The notes below the pieces were generated by a model. That model saw nothing but the letters and a program-made list of their open reading frames with translations. It was not told the origin of the DNA and searched no databases. A stretch of DNA of 64,000 bases from an uncultured Alphaproteobacteria bacterium (GTDB taxonomy: Bacteria > Pseudomonadota > Alphaproteobacteria > Methylaequorales > Methylaequoraceae): NCBI GenBank assembly GCA_902522465.1, contig CABYVV010000007.1, positions 1-64,000 of the forward strand. The letters run 5' to 3'. How positions within the stretch are numbered: the stretch's first letter is position 1; the number at the start of each line of letters is the position of its first letter. Of the stretch, positions 1-8,852 are shown in pieces. Position numbers and translations under genes: made by a program.

Positions 1-500
1 ATAGCAGTTTGATCTGCTAGAGATTCTTGGTTCCTTGAAAAAGAAAGAAGTTTTGCATTGCCTAATTGTTGGCTTCCCATGAGTAGGGCAGAACCAGCTT
101 CAACAGCTCCTCCTGCTATAGCACCAACAGCTAGTAAAGATGATAAAATACTTATTGCTGTTGTTTTTTCAACTTGAATTTGTCTTTTTTGGAAATGTCC
201 ACCAATTATATGTCCAATTTCGTGAGAAATTACACCAGCAATATCGTCGACTTCTTTACTTTTTAAAAGTAGTTCTGTTGTAAAAAAAAAATTTTTGTCA
301 GGGGTTACGAAAGCATTTATATATTTTTGGTTATCAATGTAGAAATTTAAATTATCTTTTTCGAGTTCCGTATCTTTAGTTAATATCCTGCTAATTTCTT
401 TTAAAAAGTTTTCTACCTCTGCATCTCTAATAACCTTCAATGAATTGGCATTTGAAGAACAAAAAAACACTACTATAAAAAAAGTTATTAGTATTCTCAT
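1..500 (-). CDS. M48-family metalloprotease, C-terminus cut by window edge
   Basis: The reading frame opens with ATG at 500 and runs off the left edge, so only about 166 residues are visible. It starts with a hydrophobic signal peptide (MRILITFFIVVFFCSS). The zinc-protease motif HEIGH follows near residue 91 (SHEIGHIIGGH), then a Gly/Ala-rich helix, and further on LADQ, where this family places its downstream metal ligand. This is the M48 pattern of BepA/YfgC or LoiP-like periplasmic proteases, which handle outer-membrane protein quality control. Only 26 bases separate it from the divergent aminotransferase gene, so the two promoters must overlap. Which M48 subfamily, and whether TPR repeats follow, cannot be seen. 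Confidence 0.85.
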   Translation of the reverse strand, partial: MRILITFFIVVFFCSSNANSLKVIRDAEVENFLKEISRILTKDTELEKDNLNFYIDNQKYINAFVTPDKNFFFTTELLLKSKEVDDIAGVISHEIGHIIGGHFQKRQIQVEKTTAISILSSLLAVGAIAGGAVEAGSALLMGSQQLGNAKLLSFSRNQESLADQTA

Positions 501-526
501 AAAAATTAGTTTAATTTAATCTCCGA

Positions 527-1687
527 ATGAATAATAGAAAATATTTCCCATCAAAAAGATCTAACATTGATTCATTTTATGTTATGGATTTATTATACAA
601 TGCTAATAAGCTAGAAGCGAATGGTAAAAAAATTTATCATTTAGAACTTGGTGAACCTCAACCAAAAACTCCTACAAAAGTACTTAAGGAAGCATCAAGA
701 TTGTCATCTTTGTCTTTACCAGGATATACACCTTCCAATGGAATCCAGATTTTAAGAGAGGAAATTTCAAAGTATTATGATAAAGAATATAAGCTAAAAA
801 TTGACAAAGAACAGATTTTTGTAACCACTGGTTCATCAGGGGCTTTCTTATTAACATTTTTATGTTGTTTTGATGCCGGTTCACGAGTTGGTATTTTTAA
901 TCCTGTTTACCCTGCATACAGAAATATACTTAAATGTTTAGATATTGAAGTAGTAGAACTTGGGCCTAATTCAAATAAAATTGATCAAATAGATTTAAAA
1001 TTGATTGAAAGAAATAAAATTGATGGATTAATAATTTCTAACCCAAACAATCCCAATGGACAATGTTTTAATGATATAGATTTGAAATATATTTACGATC
1101 ATTGTGAGAAAGAAGATATTTTTCTGATATGTGATGAAATTTATCATAAAATTGAATATGAAAATAAAGTTAATTCAATACTAAACATTGGAAGAAATGC
1201 GATAGTTGTTAATAGTTTCTCAAAATATTTTTGTATGCCAGGTTGGAGGCTAGGATGGGTTATAATACCAGAAAGTTTAAAGAAGAATTTTCTAAAATTA
1301 TCACAAAACCTTTTTATTTCCTCAGGAAATATTGCTCAATATTCTGCAATAAAGGTATTTGAATGTTTGAATGAGTTAAACGAATTAGTAAATGAATATC
1401 ATCATACTCGAGATTCGGTTTATCAAATTATCAAAGATATACCTGCAATTGACTTTAAGTTACCCAATGGATCTTTTTACTATTACTTAGACATTACTAG
1501 AACAGGATTAGATTCTTTTAATCTTGTTCACAAATTAATGCATGAAACTGGTGTTGTTCTTACTCCAGGAAAAGATTTTGATAAGACGTTTGGTGATAAA
1601 ACTGTAAGACTATCTTTTTCATCAAAGTCTGAAGTTGTTTTAGAGGCTACTGAATTGATTTATGATTGGTTTAAAAAATATTATTGA
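527..1687 (+). CDS. Class I/II pyridoxal-phosphate aminotransferase
   Basis: A 386-residue fold-type I aminotransferase of the usual length. Visible landmarks are GYTPSNG (substrate-side loop), SNPNNPNG (PLP phosphate and pyridine region), DEIYH (the Asp that binds the pyridine nitrogen), SFSKYFCMPGWRLGW (the PLP-binding Lys in SxSK) and VRLSFS near the C-terminus (the carboxylate-binding Arg). It should move an amino group between an amino acid and a 2-oxo acid in the cytoplasm. The amino-acid substrate cannot be deduced. The stop overlaps the end of the convergent RNase E/G gene by 7 bases. Confidence 0.88.
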   Translation: MNNRKYFPSKRSNIDSFYVMDLLYNANKLEANGKKIYHLELGEPQPKTPTKVLKEASRLSSLSLPGYTPSNGIQILREEISKYYDKEYKLKIDKEQIFVTTGSSGAFLLTFLCCFDAGSRVGIFNPVYPAYRNILKCLDIEVVELGPNSNKIDQIDLKLIERNKIDGLIISNPNNPNGQCFNDIDLKYIYDHCEKEDIFLICDEIYHKIEYENKVNSILNIGRNAIVVNSFSKYFCMPGWRLGWVIIPESLKKNFLKLSQNLFISSGNIAQYSAIKVFECLNELNELVNEYHHTRDSVYQIIKDIPAIDFKLPNGSFYYYLDITRTGLDSFNLVHKLMHETGVVLTPGKDFDKTFGDKTVRLSFSSKSEVVLEATELIYDWFKKYY

Positions 1688-3693
1688 TTCCACCAACCTT
1701 GTCTTTTTTCCTCTTTTTTGTCTTTGTTTTCAGGAGGAATTTTGATCTTGTCAATTTTATTGGTTCTTTTCCTCAGTTTTTTCTCTGACTCAATTTCAAT
1801 TGATTTTTCTTTATCTAAGTCCTTAGCTTTTGCTCTATAACTTACTCTTTTTTTTCTTTCGTTATCATCATTAGGATTTTTAACAATGTCTTTCTTTTCA
1901 ACTTTAGTTTTTGAGACTTTTAAGTAATCTGTAAAATCTTCAATGTTATTTTTTTCATGACAATTTTTAAATAAAATTTCTGTGGCAGAGCATATAAGAA
2001 ATTCATTTTCACTCAAGTTAGGATAATGTTTTATAGAAACCTTTTTCGAAAAAGATTGATTTGAATCTTTTCTTTTTTCTGATATTACATCTGAAAGTTT
2101 TTTTCCTGCTAAAAGGAAAATATTTTTATAACTGGGATTATATGAAAACTCATTACAAACTTTAATTAGTTGTTCAAATAGGAAGTTTGTTGAAGTTACG
2201 CTGCCATATCCATTACATACATGGCACCTTGAAGACATAACCATATCAGTAGTTACTTTTAATCTTTGTCTTGATAATTCTAATAACCCAAAATTACTGA
2301 TTCTTCCAATTTGTACTCTGGCTCTGTCTTCTTTTACACATTCTTTTAACTTCTTTTCAACTTTGAAATTATGTCCTCTATCAAGCATATCAATGAAATC
2401 TATAACTATTAGCCCTGCTAGATCTCTAATTTTTAATTGCTTACTAATTTCTTCTGCTGCCTCTAAATTAGTTTTGAATGCTGTGTCTTCAATATTTCTT
2501 TGTTTTGTATATTTTCCAGAGTTTATGTCAATTGAAACTAATGCCTCTGTTTGATTTATGACAAGATATCCTCCTGATTTTAAATTCACCGTTGGATTAT
2601 TAATTCCAATTATTTTTTTTTCTAAACCAAAGTTAGTAAATAAAGGTTTTTTATCATCATACATTTTTATTGATTTTACCGAGTTTGGTATAAATTGCTT
2701 AATAATTTCTCTTGATTTTTTTAAAGTGGATTTTTCATTCACCAGAACTTCGCTATATGTTGAATCATAATAATCTCTCAAACATCTTTTAATAATATTG
2801 TCTTCTTCATGAATAAGACATGGTGCATTTGATTTTATTGTTTTGGTTGTAATCTCGGTCCATAACTTAATCAAGGAACTATAATCTCTTTTGATTTCTT
2901 TTGTACCCATAATTTGTCCAGCGGTTCTAATAATAACTCCCATGCCTTTTTTTATATTTAGTTTATTTAACATTTCCTTCAGCTTTCTTCTTAATTTAAG
3001 ATCCTCAATTTTTCTTGAGATTCCTCCACCCTTATTAGTATTAGGCATTAAAACACAATATTTTCCAGCAAGAGATAATCTTGTAGTAACAGCTGCACCC
3101 TTATTTCCTCTCTCCTCTTTAACAACTTGTATTAAAATCACTTGATTGCTTTTGATTACTTCCTGAATGCTGTACTTTCTGTGATAAATAATTTCATTTT
3201 TTTTTGGTGTTGGTCTAAATCTTTTTTTCTTTCTTATTTTTTGATGAGGAAATTCATCAATGGGTTTGTAATTGAAGAAATCAAAAACTTTTGACAAAAA
3301 ACCTTTCTGATCAGTTAACAGTTTTTCTTGAGAATTTACATTGTCTTGATTACTGATAAAATCCTCTTCCTCTTCGTCCTCTTCATCCATGGGAACAGTT
3401 TTAGATGCTTCAAGTTCTTGCTGAAGTAATTTTTTTTTATCTGCTGTAGGTATTTTAAAGTAATCAGGATGAATTTCATTGTATGCTAAAAACCCATGTT
3501 TATTACCCCCATAATCAACAAAAGCCGCTTGTAATGAGGGTTCAACTCTTACAATTTTAGCTAAATAAATATTACCCTTAATTCTATCATTTTTTATTTT
3601 TTCAGACTCATAGTCTAGTAGACTATTATCCTGAATCATCGCAACTCTGATCATGTCTTTTTGAGATGCATCTATTAACATTTTCTTCTTCAT
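1681..3693 (-). CDS. rne: Ribonuclease E/G family endoribonuclease
   Basis: A 670-residue RNase E/G protein that cleaves single-stranded A/U-rich RNA in mRNA decay and rRNA/tRNA maturation. The N-terminal S1 domain (about residues 35-200) is interrupted by an acidic insert (EEDEEEED) typical of alphaproteobacterial RNase E. The catalytic domain follows, with DLAGLIVIDFIDM holding the metal-binding Asp. The zinc-link CHVCNGYG is near residue 500. After it there is only about 150 residues of Lys/Glu-rich tail ending in RQGWWNQ, a short version of the degradosome scaffold. It sits head-to-head with amiC, a common alphaproteobacterial arrangement. RNase G is less likely because of the insert and tail. 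Confidence 0.93.
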   Translation of the reverse strand: MKKKMLIDASQKDMIRVAMIQDNSLLDYESEKIKNDRIKGNIYLAKIVRVEPSLQAAFVDYGGNKHGFLAYNEIHPDYFKIPTADKKKLLQQELEASKTVPMDEEDEEEEDFISNQDNVNSQEKLLTDQKGFLSKVFDFFNYKPIDEFPHQKIRKKKRFRPTPKKNEIIYHRKYSIQEVIKSNQVILIQVVKEERGNKGAAVTTRLSLAGKYCVLMPNTNKGGGISRKIEDLKLRRKLKEMLNKLNIKKGMGVIIRTAGQIMGTKEIKRDYSSLIKLWTEITTKTIKSNAPCLIHEEDNIIKRCLRDYYDSTYSEVLVNEKSTLKKSREIIKQFIPNSVKSIKMYDDKKPLFTNFGLEKKIIGINNPTVNLKSGGYLVINQTEALVSIDINSGKYTKQRNIEDTAFKTNLEAAEEISKQLKIRDLAGLIVIDFIDMLDRGHNFKVEKKLKECVKEDRARVQIGRISNFGLLELSRQRLKVTTDMVMSSRCHVCNGYGSVTSTNFLFEQLIKVCNEFSYNPSYKNIFLLAGKKLSDVISEKRKDSNQSFSKKVSIKHYPNLSENEFLICSATEILFKNCHEKNNIEDFTDYLKVSKTKVEKKDIVKNPNDDNERKKRVSYRAKAKDLDKEKSIEIESEKKLRKRTNKIDKIKIPPENKDKKEEKRQGWWNQ

Positions 3694-3820
3694 TTAAATT
3701 CCTTATATATCTATGTGAGTAATTAATCTTATAATATACTAAAAATTCAAAAAAAAAATCGAGATGTTGATTTTTTTAAAAAAAAAACACTATATTTAGT
3801 ATAACAAACTTTATTTTAAA

Positions 3821-4882
3821 TTGATTAATTTTTTTAAATTCATAATTTTTTTTATTTTTTATTGTAATCAAGCATATTCTGATGAATTAGTAAATTTAAG
3901 ATTTGGATCTAATGAAGAAAAAAAAAGAATAGTCTTAGATTTAAAAAGAGATGTGCCTTTTGATCACAGAATAGATAAAAACATTATTGAGATAATTTTT
4001 AAAACAAAAATAAGTATAAATAGTAAAGTCAAGGCGAAAGAAAATCTAGATTCCATTTCATTTGATAAACCAAAAAATAAGCTTGTGCTCAAGTTTAAAC
4101 GTAATATTTTTAATACAAATATATATTTGCTTAAAAAAAAACAAAACACTTATTCAAGAATAGTTATAGATTTTACATTAAAAAATAATAAAAAAAGAAC
4201 CATTGTAATAGATCCAGGTCATGGAGGAAAAGATTCTGGTGCAGTGGGATTATATAAAAATCTTGAAAAGAATATAACATTAAAAGTTGGTTTGATTTTA
4301 AAAGAAAAATTCAAGAAACAAACAAACTTTAATGTGATTCTAACGAGAGAAAAAGATTTTTTCCTAAAACTTAGAAATAGAACCAAAATTGCAAAAAAAA
4401 ATAACGCAGATATCTTTTTATCCTTACACGCAGATTTCAATAAAAATTCAAGAGCTAGAGGAATTTCACTCTATACTTTGTCTGAAAGAGCTTCAGATAA
4501 AGAAGCTGCCGCTTTGGCCAGAAGAGAAAATAGATCAGATTTAATTGAAGGTGTTGATTTGTCTGGAGAAAGTTCAGAAGTAACATCAATTCTATTAGAT
4601 TTAACAAAAAGAGATACTCTTAATCAGTCTAGTCTTTTAGTGAATTTTTTAATTAAAGCCTTTAAAAATGAAATGAATTTATTACAAAGAACTCATAGAT
4701 ATGCAGGATTTGCAGTTCTGAAATCATTAGATATTCCCTCGGTTTTAGTAGAAATGGGCTATCTTTCTAATAAATATGATTCAAAACTATTGGTGAATGA
4801 AAATTACCAAAAAAAACTAGCTGACAAAATTGTTAAGGCAGTGATTGAATATTTTAATTGGAAAGATAAAAATAACATATAA
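3821..4882 (+). CDS. amiC: N-acetylmuramoyl-L-alanine amidase
   Basis: A 353-residue exported amidase that cuts the amide bond between MurNAc and L-Ala, mainly in septal peptidoglycan splitting. It has a signal peptide (ending near AYSDE), an AMIN-type domain (about residues 25-110) and an Amidase_3 catalytic domain from about residue 127. Zinc and catalytic residues are visible in IDPGHGGKDSG (His), the Glu of NLEKNI, SLHADF (His) and VLVEMGYLSN (Glu). The start used is TTG; no ATG lies near enough to keep the signal peptide. Nine bases separate it from mrcA, so the two cell-wall genes are probably one transcript. Confidence 0.92.
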   Translation: MINFFKFIIFFIFYCNQAYSDELVNLRFGSNEEKKRIVLDLKRDVPFDHRIDKNIIEIIFKTKISINSKVKAKENLDSISFDKPKNKLVLKFKRNIFNTNIYLLKKKQNTYSRIVIDFTLKNNKKRTIVIDPGHGGKDSGAVGLYKNLEKNITLKVGLILKEKFKKQTNFNVILTREKDFFLKLRNRTKIAKKNNADIFLSLHADFNKNSRARGISLYTLSERASDKEAAALARRENRSDLIEGVDLSGESSEVTSILLDLTKRDTLNQSSLLVNFLIKAFKNEMNLLQRTHRYAGFAVLKSLDIPSVLVEMGYLSNKYDSKLLVNENYQKKLADKIVKAVIEYFNWKDKNNI

Positions 4883-4891
4883 GATTTTGAA

Positions 4892-7249
4892 ATGTTAAAA
4901 ATAGTTACAAATACATTAATGCTTTTGATGATTGGAATGATTTCGGGATTTTTATTCCTAATTTTTATCATTTATATTTTTGGAAAAGATTTGCCCAATT
5001 TTGATAAGCTTTCTTACTACCAACCTAGGTTGGTTTCCAAAATATACACATCTAATGGAAACTTTTTAGAAGATTATTCAAATGAAAATAGAATCTTCGT
5101 TAGATATGAAGAAATTCCAACGGAACTGATTAATTGTTTTTTAGTATCAGAAGATATTAATTTTTATAATCATATTGGCATAGACGCTAAGGGTATATTT
5201 AGAGCATTCGCTAAAAATTTAAAAAAAATTTTTAGTAATAAAAGACCTGAAGGTGCTTCAACAATAACACAACAAGTTGCAAAAAACTTCTTACTGACAA
5301 ACGAAATTTCATACAGCCGAAAAATCAAAGAAATAATACTAGCTATTAGAATGGAGAGAGTTTTAGAAAAAGAACAAATAATGGAACTTTATTTAAACGA
5401 AATTTATTTGGGAGGAGGTTCATACGGAATTAGATCTGCTTCGTTAAATTATTTTAATAAGTCTTTGTCAGATCTTGAACTCGAGGAAATGGCAATGCTG
5501 GCTGCATTGCCAAAAGCTCCCTCAACTTATAATCCATATAAAAATGAAATTAAGGCTTTAAAAAGAAGAAACTGGGTTTTAAAACGTCTACTAGATGAAA
5601 ATTTTATTTCTATTGATGAGTACTCATTAGTAATAACAAAGCCTCTAAACTTATCAAAATCAAAGAAAATTCTTAACAATAAGGCTTCATTTTTTAAAGA
5701 AGAAGTCAGAAGAGAAATAATTTCAATGTTTGATGAAAGTGCACTTTATGACAGTGGAATGACAATTATGACTAGTCTCGATGAGGATATTCAAGTTCAT
5801 GCAGAGGAGTCATTTATAAAAGGTATAAATGAGTTTTCGAAAAGACAGGGTTGGAAGGGACCTTTAACTAATTTGAATGTTAAAAAAGATTTTTTAAAAA
5901 AACTTAAATCTATTAAAAAGCCTGAAGGTCTTTTTGATAAACACCTAGGAGTAATTACTAAAATTAATAAATCCAGTGTTGAGGTTTTACTGAGAAAAGA
6001 TCAAAAAATTAGATTAAAGTCTGAAAATTTAAGTTTAATTAAAGAAAAAAATTTCAAGTTGACTGGAAAGTTTAAGGTGGGAGATGTTCTTGTGCTTGAC
6101 TTAGATAAAAACAAAAATAAATATAATCTTAGTCAAATTCCAAAAGTTAATGGTGGTTTAATAGTTTTAGAAAACAATACAGGAAGGATACTTGCCATGG
6201 TTGGTGGTTATGACGCAAGTTCGTCCTTTAATAGGTCAACTCAAGCAAAAAGACAACTTGGATCATCATTTAAGCCAATAGTCTATTTAGCGGCACTAGA
6301 AAATGGTTATTCACCTGTAAGTAAAATTTTAGATGCACCATTTGTGATGGATGATTATTCAAAAGATGGGATATGGAGACCAACTAATTATGGAGATAAA
6401 TTTTACGGATCTAGTACCTTGAGAATGGGTATAGAAAAATCAAGAAATTTAATGACTGTAAGACTTTCAGATCAACTAGGTCTTGATAAAATAGCAGATA
6501 TTTCTCTGGATCTTGGAATATACAAGAAGTTTCCTCCATTAATTTCTAGTTCACTCGGTTCTTTAGAAAGTTCACTAGTAAAAATAACTTCTGCTTATGC
6601 AACTCTGGCAAATCAAGGAATTAAAATAACTCCAGTATTAATTGATGCTATTTATGATAAAGATGGAAAATTTCTTTACAAAGGTGATATAAGAAAATGT
6701 TTACGATGTTCTCTTGATCCTAACACTGAAATTGATACAAAATTTCTTAATAATATAGCAAATCCGGAAATCAAAAACACAAGCAAAAAGATTTTTTCTC
6801 AAGAATCTTCATATCAAATGACTTCATTTTTAATGGGAGTTATTAAAAGAGGAACTGCAAAGAACATAAATAAGTTTGACTTTCAGGTTGCTGGAAAAAC
6901 TGGTACCACAAATGATAATCAAGACGCATGGTTTATTGGTTATAATTCAGAAATAACTATAGGCGTTTATGTAGGTTATGATGTGCCAAAATCATTAGGA
7001 AGATTTGAAACAGGTTCGAAAGTAGCTGCACCTATTTTTTATGATTTAATGAATAAGTTATACACAGAAAAAAAACCCAAGCCTTTTGTTATACCAGAAA
7101 ATATAAAATTTATTAATATCGACTTAAATTCGGGTAAACCTAGTAATAGTGACTATATAACTGAAGCTTTTAAAAATAATTTTAACTTTGATTATGATGA
7201 AAAAAGTAATAATAAAGATGGTAATTTTGATTTAAAGGGGTTTTACTAA
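4892..7249 (+). CDS. mrcA: Penicillin-binding protein 1A (bifunctional transglycosylase/transpeptidase)
   Basis: A 785-residue class A PBP that polymerises glycan strands and cross-links peptides in the periplasm. A single N-terminal membrane anchor (about residues 8-32) precedes a GT51 domain with the GASTITQQVAKN and NEIYLGGGSYG motifs. An OB-like insert (about 330-410) is followed by a transpeptidase domain carrying the SxxK serine (SSFKP), SRN and KTGTT. Length and order match alphaproteobacterial PBP1A. It lies between amiC and prfB and its stop is five bases before the RF2 start, suggesting cotranscription. Confidence 0.95.
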   Translation: MLKIVTNTLMLLMIGMISGFLFLIFIIYIFGKDLPNFDKLSYYQPRLVSKIYTSNGNFLEDYSNENRIFVRYEEIPTELINCFLVSEDINFYNHIGIDAKGIFRAFAKNLKKIFSNKRPEGASTITQQVAKNFLLTNEISYSRKIKEIILAIRMERVLEKEQIMELYLNEIYLGGGSYGIRSASLNYFNKSLSDLELEEMAMLAALPKAPSTYNPYKNEIKALKRRNWVLKRLLDENFISIDEYSLVITKPLNLSKSKKILNNKASFFKEEVRREIISMFDESALYDSGMTIMTSLDEDIQVHAEESFIKGINEFSKRQGWKGPLTNLNVKKDFLKKLKSIKKPEGLFDKHLGVITKINKSSVEVLLRKDQKIRLKSENLSLIKEKNFKLTGKFKVGDVLVLDLDKNKNKYNLSQIPKVNGGLIVLENNTGRILAMVGGYDASSSFNRSTQAKRQLGSSFKPIVYLAALENGYSPVSKILDAPFVMDDYSKDGIWRPTNYGDKFYGSSTLRMGIEKSRNLMTVRLSDQLGLDKIADISLDLGIYKKFPPLISSSLGSLESSLVKITSAYATLANQGIKITPVLIDAIYDKDGKFLYKGDIRKCLRCSLDPNTEIDTKFLNNIANPEIKNTSKKIFSQESSYQMTSFLMGVIKRGTAKNINKFDFQVAGKTGTTNDNQDAWFIGYNSEITIGVYVGYDVPKSLGRFETGSKVAAPIFYDLMNKLYTEKKPKPFVIPENIKFINIDLNSGKPSNSDYITEAFKNNFNFDYDEKSNNKDGNFDLKGFY

Positions 7250-7254
7250 GTACG

Positions 7255-8347
7255 ATGGAGATGTCAGATTTAATTTTGAGATTAGAGGGTTTAATTAAAA
7301 ACCTAAGGGGGTTTGTTTGAAAAGAAACAAATTGTAAATGAAATTGATTCTATTGATAAAAGACTACAAAACCCAGAAAATTGGAATAATCATGAATTAA
7401 TGAATCAAGATTTAAAAAAAAAAAATTATCTTGTAAAATTTCATGAATTAATAAAAAAAAATGAAAACAACTTTAGAGACACTTTAGAACTTTTAAATAT
7501 TTCAGAAAATGAAGGAGATAAATCCTTAGCAAGTGATTTACAGGTAGATTTACAAAAAATTGAAAAAAATTTAAGTAAATTATATCTTGAAACTTTGATG
7601 TCTGGTAAAGCAGACTCGAATAATTCATTGATTGAGATTCACTCAGGTGCTGGGGGAGTTGAATCACAAGATTGGGTAGAGATGCTTCTAAGAATGTACA
7701 CTAGATGGTGTGATTTCAGAGGATTCAAAACCGAGCTTGTTGACCAAAATGTTGGAGAGGAGGCAGGTTTTAAGTCAGTCACTTTTAAAGTAACAGGAGA
7801 AAATTCATATGGATGGCTCAAATTTGAAAATGGTGTTCACAGATTAGTTAGGATTTCACCCTTTGATTCGCAATCAAGAAGACATACAAGTTTTGCATCA
7901 GTTTTTTGTTACCCAGAGGTGCAAAATAATATAGTAATAGAAATCAATGAAAAAGAATTAAAAATTGATACATTCCGAGCTTCAGGAGCGGGTGGTCAAC
8001 ATGTCAACAAAACAGATAGTGCAATAAGAATTACTCATTTGCCAACAAAAATTGTTGTACAATGTCAAAATAGTAGATCGCAACATAGGAATAAATCAAT
8101 AGCACTAGAAATGTTAAAATCTAAGCTCTATGAAAAGAGATTAAAACAGGAAGAAGATGATAATAAAAAGAGTAGGTCAGAAAAAGGAGAAATTGGATGG
8201 GGAAATCAAATACGTTCTTATATAATGCAACCATACACAATGGTAAAAGATCATAGAACTGACAAACAAATTTCGGATGTAAATTCTGTTCTTGATGGAA
8301 AAATAGATGATTTTTTAGAGAATCAACTTATAAAATTTAATTTGTAA
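7255..8347 (+). CDS. prfB: Peptide chain release factor 2 (RF2), read through a programmed +1 frameshift
   Basis: RF2 recognises UAA and UGA stop codons and triggers peptide release. The main frame has the GGQ motif (SGAGGQHVNK) and a recognition segment around SRRHTSFAS. A naive start in this frame is TTG at 7313, but the true N-terminus appears to lie upstream in the zero frame: ATG at 7255 (or 7261) reads 21 codons to TGA at 7318-7320. After the G(F)V codon the ribosome would shift +1 at 7318 and continue E-K-K-Q, giving about 363 residues. The order AGG GGG, one codon, slip codon, UGA is exactly that of E. coli prfB, which autoregulates RF2. Confidence 0.93.
7303..7320 (+). promoter_or_regulatory. 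prfB programmed +1 frameshift site with GUU slip codon
   Basis: The zero frame reads CTA AGG GGG TTT GTT TGA. The Shine-Dalgarno-like AGGGGG lies at the canonical distance before the in-frame UGA. The slip codon is GUU, where almost all described bacterial sites have CUU, and the base after UGA is A rather than C. Confidence 0.85.
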
Positions 8348-8792
8348 TAAAATCTAAAACTTCTTTGGCATGACCTTTTACCTTAACTTTTTTCCATGCA
8401 TTTAATAGTATTAAATTTTCATCAAATAAAAAAGTTGACCTTTCAATGCCCATGTATTTTCTTCCATACATAGATTTTTCAACCCAAACATCAAAACTTT
8501 TGCATATTTTTAAATCTTCGTCAGATACTAAATTAATTTTTAGGTTATACTTTGCAATAAATTTTTGATGTTTTTCTAGAGTGTCTTTTGATACTCCTAT
8601 TACATTGGTATTTAATTTGCTGAATTCTTTTTGTAATTCTGAAAATTCCAAAGCCTCCTTTGTACAACCTGGTGTATCGTCTTTTGGATAAAAATATACA
8701 ACAAGTTTCTTACCTAAAAAATCATTTGATAATAAATCATTCCCATCGCTAAGAACAAATTTTAAATTTTGTAATTTTTCACCTATTTTCAT
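8337..8792 (-). CDS. bcp: Thioredoxin-dependent peroxiredoxin (BCP/PrxQ type)
   Basis: A 151-residue peroxiredoxin that reduces H2O2 and organic hydroperoxides using thioredoxin. The peroxidatic cysteine is in YPKDDTPGCTKEA, the standard PxxxTxxC active site of the BCP subfamily. No cysteine sits five residues after it (the position is Phe), so the resolving Cys would have to be elsewhere: the only other one, C94 in KICKS, is the alternative BCP position. The WV..SMYGRKYMGIERSTFL block is typical of BCP. The gene is cytoplasmic (no signal peptide) and its end overlaps the convergent prfB by 11 bases. Confidence 0.93.
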   Translation of the reverse strand: MKIGEKLQNLKFVLSDGNDLLSNDFLGKKLVVYFYPKDDTPGCTKEALEFSELQKEFSKLNTNVIGVSKDTLEKHQKFIAKYNLKINLVSDEDLKICKSFDVWVEKSMYGRKYMGIERSTFLFDENLILLNAWKKVKVKGHAKEVLDFITN

Positions 8793-8852
8793 AATAAACT
8801 AGTTTTTTATATTGTTTTTTTCCATTCCAGTTATATTAAAATCATAAATACC

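Noticed and set aside
7313-8347. RF2 starting at the TTG of 7313
   Set aside because: This start falls inside the frameshift signal and drops the conserved N-terminal helix; the upstream zero-frame ATG plus +1 shift explains the sequence better.
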